Notes: a model not told the origin generated them from the letters alone. Shown: positions 1-9,309, numbered from the stretch's first letter. The stretch is DNA of 64,000 nucleotides from Mesorhizobium sp. AR10 (GCF_024746795.1 NZ_CP080524.1:4442001-4506000), one strand, 5' to 3'. Numbers and translations: made by a program.

Positions 1-278
1 TAGCTTTCCGGCGTGTCGATGACGGCGCTCTTCACGCCGGCTTTCGACCAGGTCTGCCTCGCCATATCGGCGAAGGGATCGACGCCAAGGCGGGTCAGGA
101 AGGTGATGTCGGCGCCAAGCCGGCCTGCCGCGACCGCCTGGTTCGAGCCCTTGCCGCCCGGGCCAAGCGTGAAGGATGTGCCAAGGATGGTCTCGCCCAT
201 GCGCGGCTGGCGGGCGGCGCGATAGGCAGTGTCGGCGACAAACACCCCGAGGATGACGACAGGCTTGCCGGCTGCCAT
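1..278 (-). CDS. Ribokinase-like PfkB sugar kinase, N-terminal part
   Basis: Partial gene: 92 codons are present and the rest lies beyond the window start. The translation begins MAAGKPVVILGVF and carries the PfkB sugar-binding signature PGGKGSNQA at residues 40-48, followed by AAGRLGAD, as in ribokinases that phosphorylate ribose or a related sugar with ATP. Asp16 of the usual N-terminal NxD sugar-binding motif is kept, but the preceding Asn is replaced (VAD). ATG at 278 has a GGAG-type ribosome site in the tail of the upstream fucU-like gene, 4 bases away, so the two are probably co-transcribed. The C-terminal anion hole and catalytic Asp are not visible, so substrate cannot be judged. Confidence 0.85.
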   Translation of the reverse strand, partial: MAAGKPVVILGVFVADTAYRAARQPRMGETILGTSFTLGPGGKGSNQAVAAGRLGADITFLTRLGVDPFADMARQTWSKAGVKSAVIDTPES

Positions 279-282
279 TTCC

Positions 283-735
283 CTACTCCGCGTCCGGCGG
301 AACGACGCCCTTGCGGAAGGCAAAGCAGCCATAGAAGCGGCGCTCGCCTGTCTGGATGACGCAATAGGCCTTCTTGGCGCGTTCGTAGAAGGCATAGCGC
401 TCGACCGAGATCATCGGCCAGGCCTTACCCTCGGCCGCGTCGATCTGCTTTTGGACTTCCTTCTGCACAGGCGGGATTTCATCTGGATTGCCGACGATCT
501 CCATGCGGGCGGCTGCGTCGTCGACGAAGCTGTCCAGCGGATAGAGCGACAGCACCGCCTTGACCACGTCCGCCGCCGGCGCATCGATGTGCAGCAGCTT
601 GCCGAGCACGGTCTGGCGCGCCACCGAATCGGCGGGGAAATTGGTGTCGGCGATGATCAGGTCGTCGCCGTGGCCCATCGCCCGCAGTGCCTGAAGCACA
701 TCGGCATTGAGCAACGGGTTGATCCCTTTGAGCAT
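283..735 (-). CDS. RbsD/FucU-family sugar mutarotase
   Basis: A 150-residue protein of the RbsD/FucU family, cytoplasmic enzymes that interconvert anomers or ring forms of sugars. The N-terminus MLKGINPLL...MGHGDDLIIADTNFPA matches FucU (L-fucose mutarotase) better than RbsD (ribose pyranase), including the MGHGD and FPA motifs, and the C-terminus has the family's YERAKKA...TGE...KGVV pattern. ATG at 735 is chosen because a GGGAGGAA ribosome site lies just upstream; an in-frame extension to 816 would run into the ABC ATPase gene. It sits between that ATPase and the ribokinase-like gene on the same strand, so it probably prepares the imported sugar for phosphorylation or oxidation. Confidence 0.88.
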   Translation of the reverse strand: MLKGINPLLNADVLQALRAMGHGDDLIIADTNFPADSVARQTVLGKLLHIDAPAADVVKAVLSLYPLDSFVDDAAARMEIVGNPDEIPPVQKEVQKQIDAAEGKAWPMISVERYAFYERAKKAYCVIQTGERRFYGCFAFRKGVVPPDAE

Positions 736-769
736 GTATTCCTCCCGGAAAAGTTTGCTTGGGCGAAAA

Positions 770-1828
<1,059 letters not shown>

Positions 1829-1911
1829 CACTCCCCCTATCGTCGCCGTGAAGCTAACCAACGCAAACGGCGAGGGCAAGTCAGTCTCTTATAGATAAAA
1901 ACCCAATCTCG

Positions 1912-1940
1912 TTGACACGGCACTTGGTTGTGAGAATAGT
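1912..1940 (+). promoter_or_regulatory. Candidate sigma-70 promoter for the sugar ABC operon
   Basis: TTGACA at 1912-1917 is followed after 17 bases by AATAGT (or after 16 by GAATAG) in the divergent region between the ATPase gene and the binding-protein gene. The -35 is perfect and the -10 is weak, which would suit an activated or repressed promoter. It is placed about 145 bases ahead of the binding-protein start. Confidence 0.45.
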
Positions 1941-2086
1941 GGCAGGCGTCAGGGTCTTGGCCCTAATCGAAGCGCTTGCGCGAGAGGGAACTTAGGCCTG
2001 CTATTTCCGGGAGTCGCGTCGTTGGGGAACACCGTTAGCGCTCCACTATCCGAAACTGTCACCATTGATCTTCTGGGAGGAACGAG

Positions 2087-3751
2087 ATGAGAGTCAGCCT
2101 TTTCAACCAACTCATGCGCGCGGGTGCCACCCGCCGCGATATACTGAAGGGAGCGGCCAGCATGGCCGCGCTCTCGGCGGCATCCGGCGCCGGTCTTGGC
2201 GCATTGACGCGCCCGGCATCCGCCGCCGATGATCTGCGCGCGCAGATCCTGCAGATCCCGGGCGTCGGCAAGGGTCAACCGACCGACGCCGACTTCCAGA
2301 AGGTCGGCGAGATGTGCCTTGGCGCCACCAAGGCCAGTGTCAAGCCGGGCGAGTTCGCCGGTGTCGAGCTCACCTTCATGGGCCTCAACAACCAGAACCT
2401 GCACAATGTGCTGTACCGCGGCTTCCTGAAGGCGTGGGAAGACTATACGGGCGCCAAGTTCACCTGGATCGATCTGGCGCAGGCCGACTACGGCGCGCGC
2501 CTGCAGCAGTCGATCGCCACCGGCACCGTCGACTTCGACGTCATCGAGATGGGGGCGCCGTTCGAAGGCGATGTCTGCGGCAAGGGGTTGGCCTCCGAGA
2601 TGCCCGATTGGGTCAAAGAACAGATCGACATGAAGGATGTCGTGGCCTATCTGCAGCCGCCGGTCGGCACCTGGGATGGCAAGCAGTACCGTGTGACCGT
2701 CGACGGCGACGCGCACAATTTCAACTATCGCACCGATGTCTTCGCCGACAAGGGTCTCGCCGATGAGTGGAAAGCCGCCGGCAACGCAACGCCGTGGGGC
2801 GTACCGACCACCTGGCAGCAGGTGCAGGCCGTGACCAAGTTCCTCAAGGGCAAGAAGTTCAACGGCCAGGACGTCTACGGTTACCTCGACGCACCCAAGG
2901 CCTGGGGTGGCTTCGGTTTCTACTTCCTTGGCAGCCGCGCCACCGCCTATGCCAAGCATCCCGACGACAAGGCCTGGCTGTTCGACGCCGACACGATGAA
3001 GCCGCGCATCAACAATCCGGCCTGGGTGCGGGCGATCCAGGACGTGATCGATGCGCTGCCGTCCGAGCCGCCGGATCAGATCAATGCCGACCCGAACCAG
3101 ACCTGCTTCTCGCAATTCCTGGGCGGCACAGGTTCGATGCTGGCTTGGTGGGGAGACGCTGGCTCGAATGCGAAGACCAGCGACTCCTCGGTCGTCGGTG
3201 ACGTCACCGGCTTCTCGATCCTGCCTGGTTCCGACGATGTCTACAATTCCAAGACCGGCAAGTGGGACACGCTCGCGAGCGGCCCGAACTTTTCGCCGAA
3301 CTGCGCCTATCTCGGCTGGGGCGTTTATGTCATGGCCCGCGTCGATAGTGACGAAAAGAAGAAGAAGGCGGCCTGGTCGGCGGCAGCCCATCTCGGCGGC
3401 AAGGACCTGTCGCTCTGGTGCGCAGCGTATCCGTCGGGCTTCCAGCCCTACCGCAACAGCCATTTCAACATTCCGGAATGGGTGGCGGCCGGCTATGACG
3501 AGGCGTTCATTACCTCGTATCTCAAGTCGGAGGCTGACAGCTACAATCATCCGAACGCGGCGATCGAGCCGCGCATCCCCGGCATCTTCCAGTATTACAG
3601 CGCCGCCGAGGACATTTTGGCCAACACCTTCGCCGGCAAGATGAAGGCGCAGGAAGGCGCCGACGCCATCGCCGCCGCCTGGGAGAAGCTGACCGATCAG
3701 CTCGGCCGCGAGAACCAGATCAAGCTCTACAAGGCCTCGCTTGGCGTGTAG
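2087..3751 (+). CDS. ABC transporter extracellular substrate-binding protein (family 1-like)
   Basis: A 554-residue exported binding protein. The N-terminus has a twin-arginine-like start of a signal sequence (TRRDILKGA, residues 17-25), a hydrophobic Ala-rich stretch and a likely cleavage near ASAADD (about residue 47), so Tat export of a pre-folded protein is plausible. The mature part contains features of large sugar-binding proteins (TFMGLNNQNLHNVLYRGFL, WGDAGSN, YLGWGVYVMA). It is longer than typical CUT1 binding proteins (about 420). GGAGGAACGAG precedes ATG 2087. Two permeases follow. Ligand is unknown; neighbouring fucU-like and sugar kinase genes suggest a monosaccharide or derivative. 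Confidence 0.88.
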   Translation: MRVSLFNQLMRAGATRRDILKGAASMAALSAASGAGLGALTRPASAADDLRAQILQIPGVGKGQPTDADFQKVGEMCLGATKASVKPGEFAGVELTFMGLNNQNLHNVLYRGFLKAWEDYTGAKFTWIDLAQADYGARLQQSIATGTVDFDVIEMGAPFEGDVCGKGLASEMPDWVKEQIDMKDVVAYLQPPVGTWDGKQYRVTVDGDAHNFNYRTDVFADKGLADEWKAAGNATPWGVPTTWQQVQAVTKFLKGKKFNGQDVYGYLDAPKAWGGFGFYFLGSRATAYAKHPDDKAWLFDADTMKPRINNPAWVRAIQDVIDALPSEPPDQINADPNQTCFSQFLGGTGSMLAWWGDAGSNAKTSDSSVVGDVTGFSILPGSDDVYNSKTGKWDTLASGPNFSPNCAYLGWGVYVMARVDSDEKKKKAAWSAAAHLGGKDLSLWCAAYPSGFQPYRNSHFNIPEWVAAGYDEAFITSYLKSEADSYNHPNAAIEPRIPGIFQYYSAAEDILANTFAGKMKAQEGADAIAAAWEKLTDQLGRENQIKLYKASLGV

Positions 3752-3772
3752 GCTGATCGTATAGTGAACAAG

Positions 3773-3817
3773 GGTCCGGCGGTGCAAAGCCGCCGGACCT
3801 GACCGGCCAGGCCGGTC
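3773..3817 (+). repeat. Two consecutive palindromes between binding-protein and permease genes
   Basis: A perfect 10-bp stem GGTCCGGCGG/CCGCCGGACC (3773-3782 and 3790-3799, 7-base loop) is followed at once by the 8-bp palindrome GACCGGCC-A-GGCCGGTC (3801-3817). Neither has a T-run, so a full intrinsic terminator is unlikely. The position just after the binding-protein stop fits mRNA-stabilising hairpins that let binding protein be made in excess over the permeases. Confidence 0.7.
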
Positions 3818-3847
3818 GTAGGGCCTTCTTATGAATGGACGAGACGC

Positions 3848-4969
3848 GTGGCTGACCAGACCTTGCCCACCAATGCATGGCCGGCAAACGCCGTTCCACC
3901 CGACCTGATAGCGCCAGGCCGCAAGCGGCTCGGCCGGGCAATAATGGCCGTTGCGACGCTCGGTCTCCTGGCAATCATCGCAGTCCAGATCCTGTACAAG
4001 ACTGAAGTCGACGCCATTGGCTTCGAGACCTGGCGGCCGATCGTCTATGCCTACATGCTTTGGGGCGTGGCAATCGGCATCGGCCAGGTGCTGACGCGCG
4101 GCGAAGACGGCCAGCGCGCGCTGTTCCTGCTGCCGGCGCTGCTGTTCACCATCGCCATGGTGATCTTTCCGACGCTGTTCGGCTTCTACATCGCGCTGAC
4201 CGACTGGAACCTCAGTTCCGTCACCGGCCGGAGATTCAACGGGCTCGACAATTTCTGGCAGATGCTGGCCGACCCCTACTACCGCAACGCGCTGTTCAAC
4301 ATGGTGCTCTACGTGCTCGCCGTGCTGGTCGAATATGCCATCGCCTTCGGGTTAGCATTGTTGCTCAACGCGCAGATCCGGGCACGCAAATTCTTCCGCG
4401 TCGTCTTCCTGATGCCGTTGATGCTGTCGCCGGTCGCAGTGTCGTGGATGATCGGCAAGTCGCTGATGGAATACCGCTTTGGGCCGGCGGCAACGCTGGC
4501 GCGCCAACTCGGCTGGGAAAACCCGGCCTTCTTCTCGGACCCGATCACCGCCCGCATCTCGATCATGGTGCTCGATGCCTGGACCTTCATTCCGTTCATG
4601 ATGATCATGCTCCTTGCCGGCCTGCAGGCCATGTCGCGCGAGGTGCTCGAGGCCGCGCGTGTCGATGGCGCCACCGCCTGGCAGACCTTCTGGCAGGTCA
4701 CCTTCCCGCTGATGCTGCCGGTGTCGGTGACGGCGGTCATCCTGCGCATCATCTTCAAGCTGAAGCTTGCCGACATCATCATCACCGTCACCTCGGGTGG
4801 CCCGGGCGGTGCGACCGATTCCGTGTCCAGCTTCATCTACCGCGAGTACCGCGACCGCTCGAATGTCGGCTACGGCACCATGCTGGCGATGGCCTATCTC
4901 GTGATCATCGTCGTGTTCGTGACGTGGCTGTTGAAATTCGCCAACCGCTTCGTGCGCAACGTCAATTAG
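3848..4969 (+). CDS. Sugar ABC transporter permease (MalF-like)
   Basis: A 373-residue inner-membrane permease starting with GTG. The binding-protein-dependent transport domain is clear: the EAA loop EVLEAARVDGATAWQTFWQV (about residues 275-294) contacts the ATPase. Unlike most MalF/UgpA relatives it has two extra hydrophobic helices before the core, around residues 29-48 and 62-80. It lies 96 bases after the binding-protein gene and 14 bases before the second permease. Substrate is inferred only from operon context. Confidence 0.9.
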   Translation: MADQTLPTNAWPANAVPPDLIAPGRKRLGRAIMAVATLGLLAIIAVQILYKTEVDAIGFETWRPIVYAYMLWGVAIGIGQVLTRGEDGQRALFLLPALLFTIAMVIFPTLFGFYIALTDWNLSSVTGRRFNGLDNFWQMLADPYYRNALFNMVLYVLAVLVEYAIAFGLALLLNAQIRARKFFRVVFLMPLMLSPVAVSWMIGKSLMEYRFGPAATLARQLGWENPAFFSDPITARISIMVLDAWTFIPFMMIMLLAGLQAMSREVLEAARVDGATAWQTFWQVTFPLMLPVSVTAVILRIIFKLKLADIIITVTSGGPGGATDSVSSFIYREYRDRSNVGYGTMLAMAYLVIIVVFVTWLLKFANRFVRNVN

Positions 4970-4983
4970 GGCCCGCGGGGAAC

Positions 4984-5901
4984 ATGAGCGTCCAGACCAC
5001 CGATTATACCGCTTCCGAGATCCGCTCGCCGGCGAGCTTTGTCGCCAACCGCGTCTTCATCTATGGAGCGCTGGCCTTCTGGGCCTTCATCTGCCTGTTC
5101 CCGATTTACTGGACGATAACCACCTCGTTCAAGACCGCGGTCGACGTCACCCAAGGCCATCTCATCCCGTTCGTCGACTTCCGACCGGATTGGAAAGGCT
5201 GGCGTTCGCTCGGCCTGTCGCCGGACTCGATCTTCCGGACCTCGACGGTGCGCGACGAGTTCCTCAAGCGCTTCATGAATTCGGTCATCACCTCTGTCGG
5301 TGCATCGAGCCTCGCCATCGTCATCGGCAGCCTCGCCGCCTACGGCCTGACCCGCTACCGCTACCATTTCGCCTGGTTCAAGAACGAGGACATCTCCTTC
5401 TTCTTCCTGTCGCAGCTGATCCTGCCGCCGGTCGTGCTCGCACTGCCGTTCCTGGTGCTGTACCGCGAAGTCGGCCTGCTCGACACGCGCATCGGGCTGA
5501 TCCTGCTCTACACGCTGATGGTGCTGCCGATCGTCATCTGGATCATGCGCGACCAGTTCAATTCGATCCCGGTCGAGCTCGAGGAGGCAGCGCTCGTCGA
5601 TGGCCTGTCGATCTGGGGCGCCTTCTTCCGCATCGTCCTGCCGATCGCGCTGCCGGGCATGGTCGCCGCCTTCATCCTGGCGATGGTGCTGTGCTGGAAC
5701 GAGTATTTCTTTGCAGCCCTTCTGACCTCGACCGATGCCAAGACCATCCCTGTCATGGTGGCGAGCCAGACAGGCTCACAAGGCATCAACTGGTGGTCGA
5801 TGGCGGCGCTCGCCACAGCAGCCATAGCACCGCTTGCCGTCATCGGCATCGCGCTGGAACGCTACCTGATCATGGGTATGACGGCGGGAGCCGTGAAGTA
5901 G
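4984..5901 (+). CDS. Sugar ABC transporter permease (MalG-like)
   Basis: A 305-residue partner permease. It begins MSVQTTDYTAS, has a first membrane span near residues 25-45 (ALAFWAFICLFPIYWTITTS), a substrate-dependent periplasmic loop, and the ATPase-coupling EAA loop VELEEAALVDGLSIWGAFFR near residue 200. The MalG-type C-terminal end is present. ATG 4984 is taken as the start because it falls just after the first permease's stop and gives the usual family length; the open frame upstream overlaps the first permease and is not coding. The next small gene starts 3 bases after the stop. Confidence 0.9.
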   Translation: MSVQTTDYTASEIRSPASFVANRVFIYGALAFWAFICLFPIYWTITTSFKTAVDVTQGHLIPFVDFRPDWKGWRSLGLSPDSIFRTSTVRDEFLKRFMNSVITSVGASSLAIVIGSLAAYGLTRYRYHFAWFKNEDISFFFLSQLILPPVVLALPFLVLYREVGLLDTRIGLILLYTLMVLPIVIWIMRDQFNSIPVELEEAALVDGLSIWGAFFRIVLPIALPGMVAAFILAMVLCWNEYFFAALLTSTDAKTIPVMVASQTGSQGINWWSMAALATAAIAPLAVIGIALERYLIMGMTAGAVK

Positions 5902-5904
5902 GCG

Positions 5905-6222
5905 ATGGCCAACAAATACTGGTTCGCGCGCAATCGGCGGGGCAACGGCTACAGCAAAGGCGTGATGCCGATCAGTTGGGAAGGCCGGGCTGTGATCGCC
6001 GGCTTTGTGGTGGCGATGGTCACCGGTGGCCTGATCATGCTGTTCCTGGGCCTCAACACGAACCTCATGGCGCTTGGCATCGTAATCTACGTCATACTGG
6101 CGATCTGCGGCGGCGGCACGTTCCTCTGGGCTGCTGCGACCAAGGTCGATCCCGACAAGACCAGGGCCGACTATCAGGCCGAAAGGCTAAGAGCCAGATC
6201 GTCCGGGTCTAGACAGGTCTAG
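5905..6222 (+). CDS. Small membrane protein of the sugar ABC operon
   Basis: A 105-residue protein not recognised. It has two predicted membrane helices (about residues 30-50, VIAGFVVAMVTGGLIMLFLG, and 54-76), a basic N-terminus MANKYWFARNRRGNGYSKG, and a charged C-terminal tail DPDKTRADYQAERLRARSS. It starts 3 bases after the second permease, so co-expression is likely and a role as an accessory membrane subunit is possible but unproven. Its stop shares the tetranucleotide CTAG with the stop of the convergent creatininase-family gene. Confidence 0.75.
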   Translation: MANKYWFARNRRGNGYSKGVMPISWEGRAVIAGFVVAMVTGGLIMLFLGLNTNLMALGIVIYVILAICGGGTFLWAAATKVDPDKTRADYQAERLRARSSGSRQV

Positions 6223-6962
6223 CGCAAAAGCGTCGTGCGCAGGTGATCGAGGATCATGGCGACGGCCTCCTGCCCCATCTCCGCCGAGGCGTCGGGTGCA
6301 GTTGCCGTGTACCACCCGGTGTTGTCGGCGAAATGGCTGGCGTCCACCGCTTCAGGGCACAGCGCCAGCATCAGCGAGGTCTCACCAATGCCGGCATGGT
6401 CGAACGGATACTTTCCGTTCATCGCTGCCGGCATCAGCGGATGCACCTGCACCCAGTTGAAGAAGTTCTCACCCGAGGCGTGGCCGGAATAGTAGCCGGC
6501 CATAGCCTGGGCCCCCCACCAGCCCTCGCCGCGCTCCTTCTCGAGAAACCGGAAGATCGCTTGCCGGCCGGCGGCCTTGAAGGCGAGATCGGTCGGCATG
6601 CCGGCGGCAAAATTCTCGGTCTGGTGGTGGACGATGGCATGGATGTTGCGAAAGCCGATGCGCAGCAAGCTGTAGCACAGCTCCTCCGCGAACGGCGCCA
6701 GCGCATTGCCGCCGACCTGCACCGAACCGCTGCCCTCCGGCGGCGCCACCGCATAGCTCGCCGCGCCGTAGTAAAAGGGCGGCAGGATGACGATGTCGGC
6801 CTCCTTTTCGAACAGGTACAGCACCTTGACGACCGCCAGCGTGTCCATGCCGACAGCCATATGCTCGCCATGGTATTCGAGCACGCCCAGCGGCAGTGCG
6901 ACCGGCCAGTTCTCGGCGATCGCCTTGCGGATCTGGTGCGGCAGCATCAGCTCGTAGCGCAT
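6219..6962 (-). CDS. Creatininase-family metal-dependent amidohydrolase
   Basis: A 247-residue protein of the creatininase/MftE-like family, metal-dependent amidohydrolases of varied substrate. Metal ligands are recognisable as E29, H31 and D40 in LEYHGEHMAVGMDT, and the later HAGIGETS segment supplies the conserved Glu. The usual central NGHGGN loop is replaced by HHQTEN, so the active site differs from true creatininase. It is immediately downstream of the SIS-domain gene (3-base gap), and both face the ABC operon. A role in processing a sugar-derived amide or lactone is speculation from context. Confidence 0.82.
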   Translation of the reverse strand: MRYELMLPHQIRKAIAENWPVALPLGVLEYHGEHMAVGMDTLAVVKVLYLFEKEADIVILPPFYYGAASYAVAPPEGSGSVQVGGNALAPFAEELCYSLLRIGFRNIHAIVHHQTENFAAGMPTDLAFKAAGRQAIFRFLEKERGEGWWGAQAMAGYYSGHASGENFFNWVQVHPLMPAAMNGKYPFDHAGIGETSLMLALCPEAVDASHFADNTGWYTATAPDASAEMGQEAVAMILDHLRTTLLR

Positions 6963-6965
6963 GGT

Positions 6966-7532
6966 CTATTCCATGTTGGTGTGGCGGGCACGCATCGCTT
7001 CTGGCGTTGCCCCGGTGATGGCTTTGAGCTTCAGCACCATCACCTCGAACAGCAGGAACAGTGCGCCTTCGAACACCGAGCCCATCGGCAGGACGGAGGT
7101 CTTTTCCGGTCCCTGGTCGCTGGCCATGGTCTGCGCCGGGATCAGCAAGGTGAAGTCGGCAAGTTTCGCAGCACTGCTGCCGGCCTCGGCGGTGAGCAGC
7201 AGAGTGGTCGCACCCGTTTCGCGGGCGACTTGCATCAAGGTGAGCACGGTTGAGGTCTCGCCCGGACCGGAGCTGACGAGGAGGACATCGCCTGGACCCA
7301 GCGGTGGCGTGGTCATGTCGCCGACCACCGACACCGGCCGGCCGAGATGGTAGAGCCGCATGGCAAAGCCTTTGACCTGCAGCGCCTCGCGGCCGCAGCC
7401 ATAGGTGACGATTTGCCTGGCGCCGGCCAGAGTGGCGCAGGCGGCGTCGATGCGGCCGTCGTCCATTCGCGCCAGCACGCTGCCAAGCTCATTGAGCGCA
7501 ATCGCGAACAGATTCTTGTCGACATTCGTCAT
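6966..7532 (-). CDS. SIS-domain sugar phosphate isomerase (6-phospho-3-hexuloisomerase-like)
   Basis: A 188-residue single-SIS-domain protein. It resembles 6-phospho-3-hexuloisomerase (PHI): GCGREALQVKGFAMRLYHLG near residues 45-64, the phosphate loop SSGPGETS near 87, the PMGSVFEGALF segment near 148, and the terminal RARHTNME typical of PHI. PHI converts D-arabino-hexulose-6-phosphate to fructose-6-phosphate, but no hexulose-phosphate synthase partner is nearby. Together with the sugar kinase and mutarotase it suggests isomerisation of a phosphorylated sugar. It is divergent from the aldo/keto reductase. Confidence 0.85.
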   Translation of the reverse strand: MTNVDKNLFAIALNELGSVLARMDDGRIDAACATLAGARQIVTYGCGREALQVKGFAMRLYHLGRPVSVVGDMTTPPLGPGDVLLVSSGPGETSTVLTLMQVARETGATTLLLTAEAGSSAAKLADFTLLIPAQTMASDQGPEKTSVLPMGSVFEGALFLLFEVMVLKLKAITGATPEAMRARHTNME

Positions 7533-7714
7533 GATGGTTCCGCCTCCGAACCAGAAAACGGTCTTGATTTTCCAGTCACGTTTTCCCCGAACAGCTTGTT
7601 TTTGTTCATGCTATCACTGCGAAAATCCGTGTCCAACGGCCCTCGATGCTTTTGCTGTGCCACGGGTGTGATAAGTGTCATGTCAGACAAATCAACCTAG
7701 GAATTCGGCAGCAT

Positions 7715-8737
7715 ATGAAGACACGGCATTTCGACCGCATCGGCAATGGCGGCATCGCGTTCACGGAACTCGGCTTCGGCACGGCGCCACTCGGAAACCT
7801 CTACCGCGCCGTCTCCGATGAGGACGCCAACGCCACGCTGGAGGCCGCTTGGCAGGTCGGCTGCCGTTACTACGACACCGCGCCGCTCTACGGGCTCGGC
7901 CTGTCGGAAACGCGGCTCAATCCATTCCTGCGCTCGAAAAGCCGCGACGACTATGTGCTGTCGAGCAAAGTCGGGCGCATCATGCGCGCCTGCCCGCCCG
8001 AACAGCGCACCGGCATCGGCAAATTCTTCGACACGCCGTCGCGCCGCGAAGTCTATGACTACAGCTATGACGGCGTCATGCGCTCCTTCGAAGCGTCGCT
8101 GGAACGGCTCGGCGTCGACCGCATCGACATCCTCTTCGTGCATGACGTCGACATCTTCACGCATGGCAGCAAGGAAGCCTCGGACCAGCGCATCGAGGAG
8201 TTCATGGCCTCCGGCTATTATGGGCTGCTTTCGCTGCGCGACCAGGGCGTGATCAAGGCCTTCGGCGGCGGCATCAACGAATGGCAGGTTTGCCAGACGC
8301 TGGTCGAGCGCGGCGACTTCGACCTCTTCCTGCTTGCGGGGCGTTATACGCTGCTGGAGCAGGAGGCACTGGAAACCTTCCTGCCGCTCTGCCAGGCGCG
8401 CGGCATCGGCATCGTTCTTGGCGGACCATACAATTCAGGCATCCTGGCAACTGGGCCCAAGCCTGGCGCCTACTACAACTACTCCGAGGCGCCGCAGGAT
8501 ATCCTCAATCGTGTTGCCGCCATCGAGGCCGTCTGCAAGCGCCATAGCGTGCGCCTGATCGAGGCAGCGCTGCAGTTTCCGCTGCTGCACCCTTCGGTCG
8601 TCTCGGTGATCCCCGGCGGCCAGCGCGCGAGCGAAGTCGAAAGCAACCGCTCGCTGCTCGATGCAAAGCTGCCACCCGCGCTGTGGGCCGATCTTAGGAA
8701 GGAAGGGTTGATGCACGCCGACGCACCGACGGCATAA
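7715..8737 (+). CDS. Aldo/keto reductase, aldose 1-dehydrogenase-like
   Basis: A 340-residue NAD(P)-dependent oxidoreductase of the D-threo-aldose 1-dehydrogenase / pyridoxal 4-dehydrogenase group. The catalytic tetrad is visible: Asp and Tyr in YYDTAPLYGLG, Lys in VLSSKVG, His in ILFVHDVDIF; the C-terminal nucleotide-binding segment SVIPGGQRASEVESN is also present. Some members oxidise L-fucose or D-arabinose to the lactone, which would agree with the FucU-like mutarotase in the same locus; this link is inference. ATG 7715 has a weak AGGAA site. The 182-base gap to the divergent SIS gene probably holds both promoters. Confidence 0.88.
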   Translation: MKTRHFDRIGNGGIAFTELGFGTAPLGNLYRAVSDEDANATLEAAWQVGCRYYDTAPLYGLGLSETRLNPFLRSKSRDDYVLSSKVGRIMRACPPEQRTGIGKFFDTPSRREVYDYSYDGVMRSFEASLERLGVDRIDILFVHDVDIFTHGSKEASDQRIEEFMASGYYGLLSLRDQGVIKAFGGGINEWQVCQTLVERGDFDLFLLAGRYTLLEQEALETFLPLCQARGIGIVLGGPYNSGILATGPKPGAYYNYSEAPQDILNRVAAIEAVCKRHSVRLIEAALQFPLLHPSVVSVIPGGQRASEVESNRSLLDAKLPPALWADLRKEGLMHADAPTA

Positions 8738-8788
8738 AGGCCGCTGCCTCCTTTCGAAAGCGCAGCAGCATTGGCGTGACACAAAAAA

Positions 8789-8816
8789 GAAAAGCCGGGC
8801 AAGCCCGGCTTTTCTG
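8789..8816. terminator. Bidirectional intrinsic terminator between the reductase and hupB
   Basis: AAAAGCCGGGC-AA-GCCCGGCTTTT forms a near-perfect palindrome. Reading left it ends in TTTTCTTTTTT, reading right in TTTTC, so it can end both the plus-strand reductase and minus-strand hupB transcripts. Confidence 0.85.
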
Positions 8817-8837
8817 ATCTCTGAAAAGAAAAAGGTC

Positions 8838-9110
8838 TTAGTTGACCGCGTCCTTGAGGCCCTTGCCGGCCGAGAACTTCGGCACGGTGCGCGCCGGAAT
8901 CTTCACTTCGGCGCCGGTCTGCGGGTTGCGGCCGGTCGACGCAGCGCGCTTTGACACGGTGAAATTTCCGAAGCCGACAAGCCGGACATCGCCGCCCTTC
9001 TTCAGTTCGCCAGTGATCACGGAAAACACCGCATCGACCGCCGACTGCGCGTCGCCCTTCGACATGCTTGCGGAATCGGCGACAGCGGACACCAGTTCGT
9101 TCTTGTTCAT
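8838..9110 (-). CDS. hupB: DNA-binding protein HU
   Basis: A 90-residue histone-like nucleoid protein that bends and compacts DNA as a dimer. The family signature is complete: MNKNELVSAVA at the start, GFGNFTVSKRAASTGRNPQTG covering the DNA-binding beta-arm with the intercalating Pro, and VPKFSAGKGLKDAVN at the end. ATG 9110 has GGAAG upstream; an in-frame extension to 9248 runs through the lon terminator and is not coding. It lies directly downstream of lon, the order usual in alphaproteobacteria, but separated from it by a terminator and a repeat element, so it is likely transcribed from its own promoter. Confidence 0.97.
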   Translation of the reverse strand: MNKNELVSAVADSASMSKGDAQSAVDAVFSVITGELKKGGDVRLVGFGNFTVSKRAASTGRNPQTGAEVKIPARTVPKFSAGKGLKDAVN

Positions 9111-9251
9111 AAAACTTCCCTTCCATGAGAAAACCGGAACCACACGACTCATCCGGCAGGAAACGGACTTTAGAAAGAAGCGTTCCGGCAACCAAGTCGA
9201 AAAGCAGGAAAAAAAGCAGAAAAAGCCCGGAAATGCTGGGTTTTTCACATG

Positions 9252-9276
9252 AAAAAGCCGGGCTCAAGGCCCGGCT
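9252..9276 (-). terminator. Intrinsic terminator of lon
   Basis: On the minus strand AGCCGGGC-CTTGA-GCCCGGCT is followed by TTTTC: an 8-bp GC-rich stem, 5-base loop and T-run. It lies after lon and before hupB. The stem sequence is the same as that of the hupB terminator at 8789-8816. Confidence 0.85.
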
Positions 9277-9309
9277 CTCTCTTTGTGCGCTGCAACATCA
9301 GCAAAATCT

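Noticed and set aside
1949..3787. 612-codon open frame opposite the binding-protein gene
   Set aside because: It is a shadow of a well-supported gene; high GC keeps the antisense frame open. No family features.
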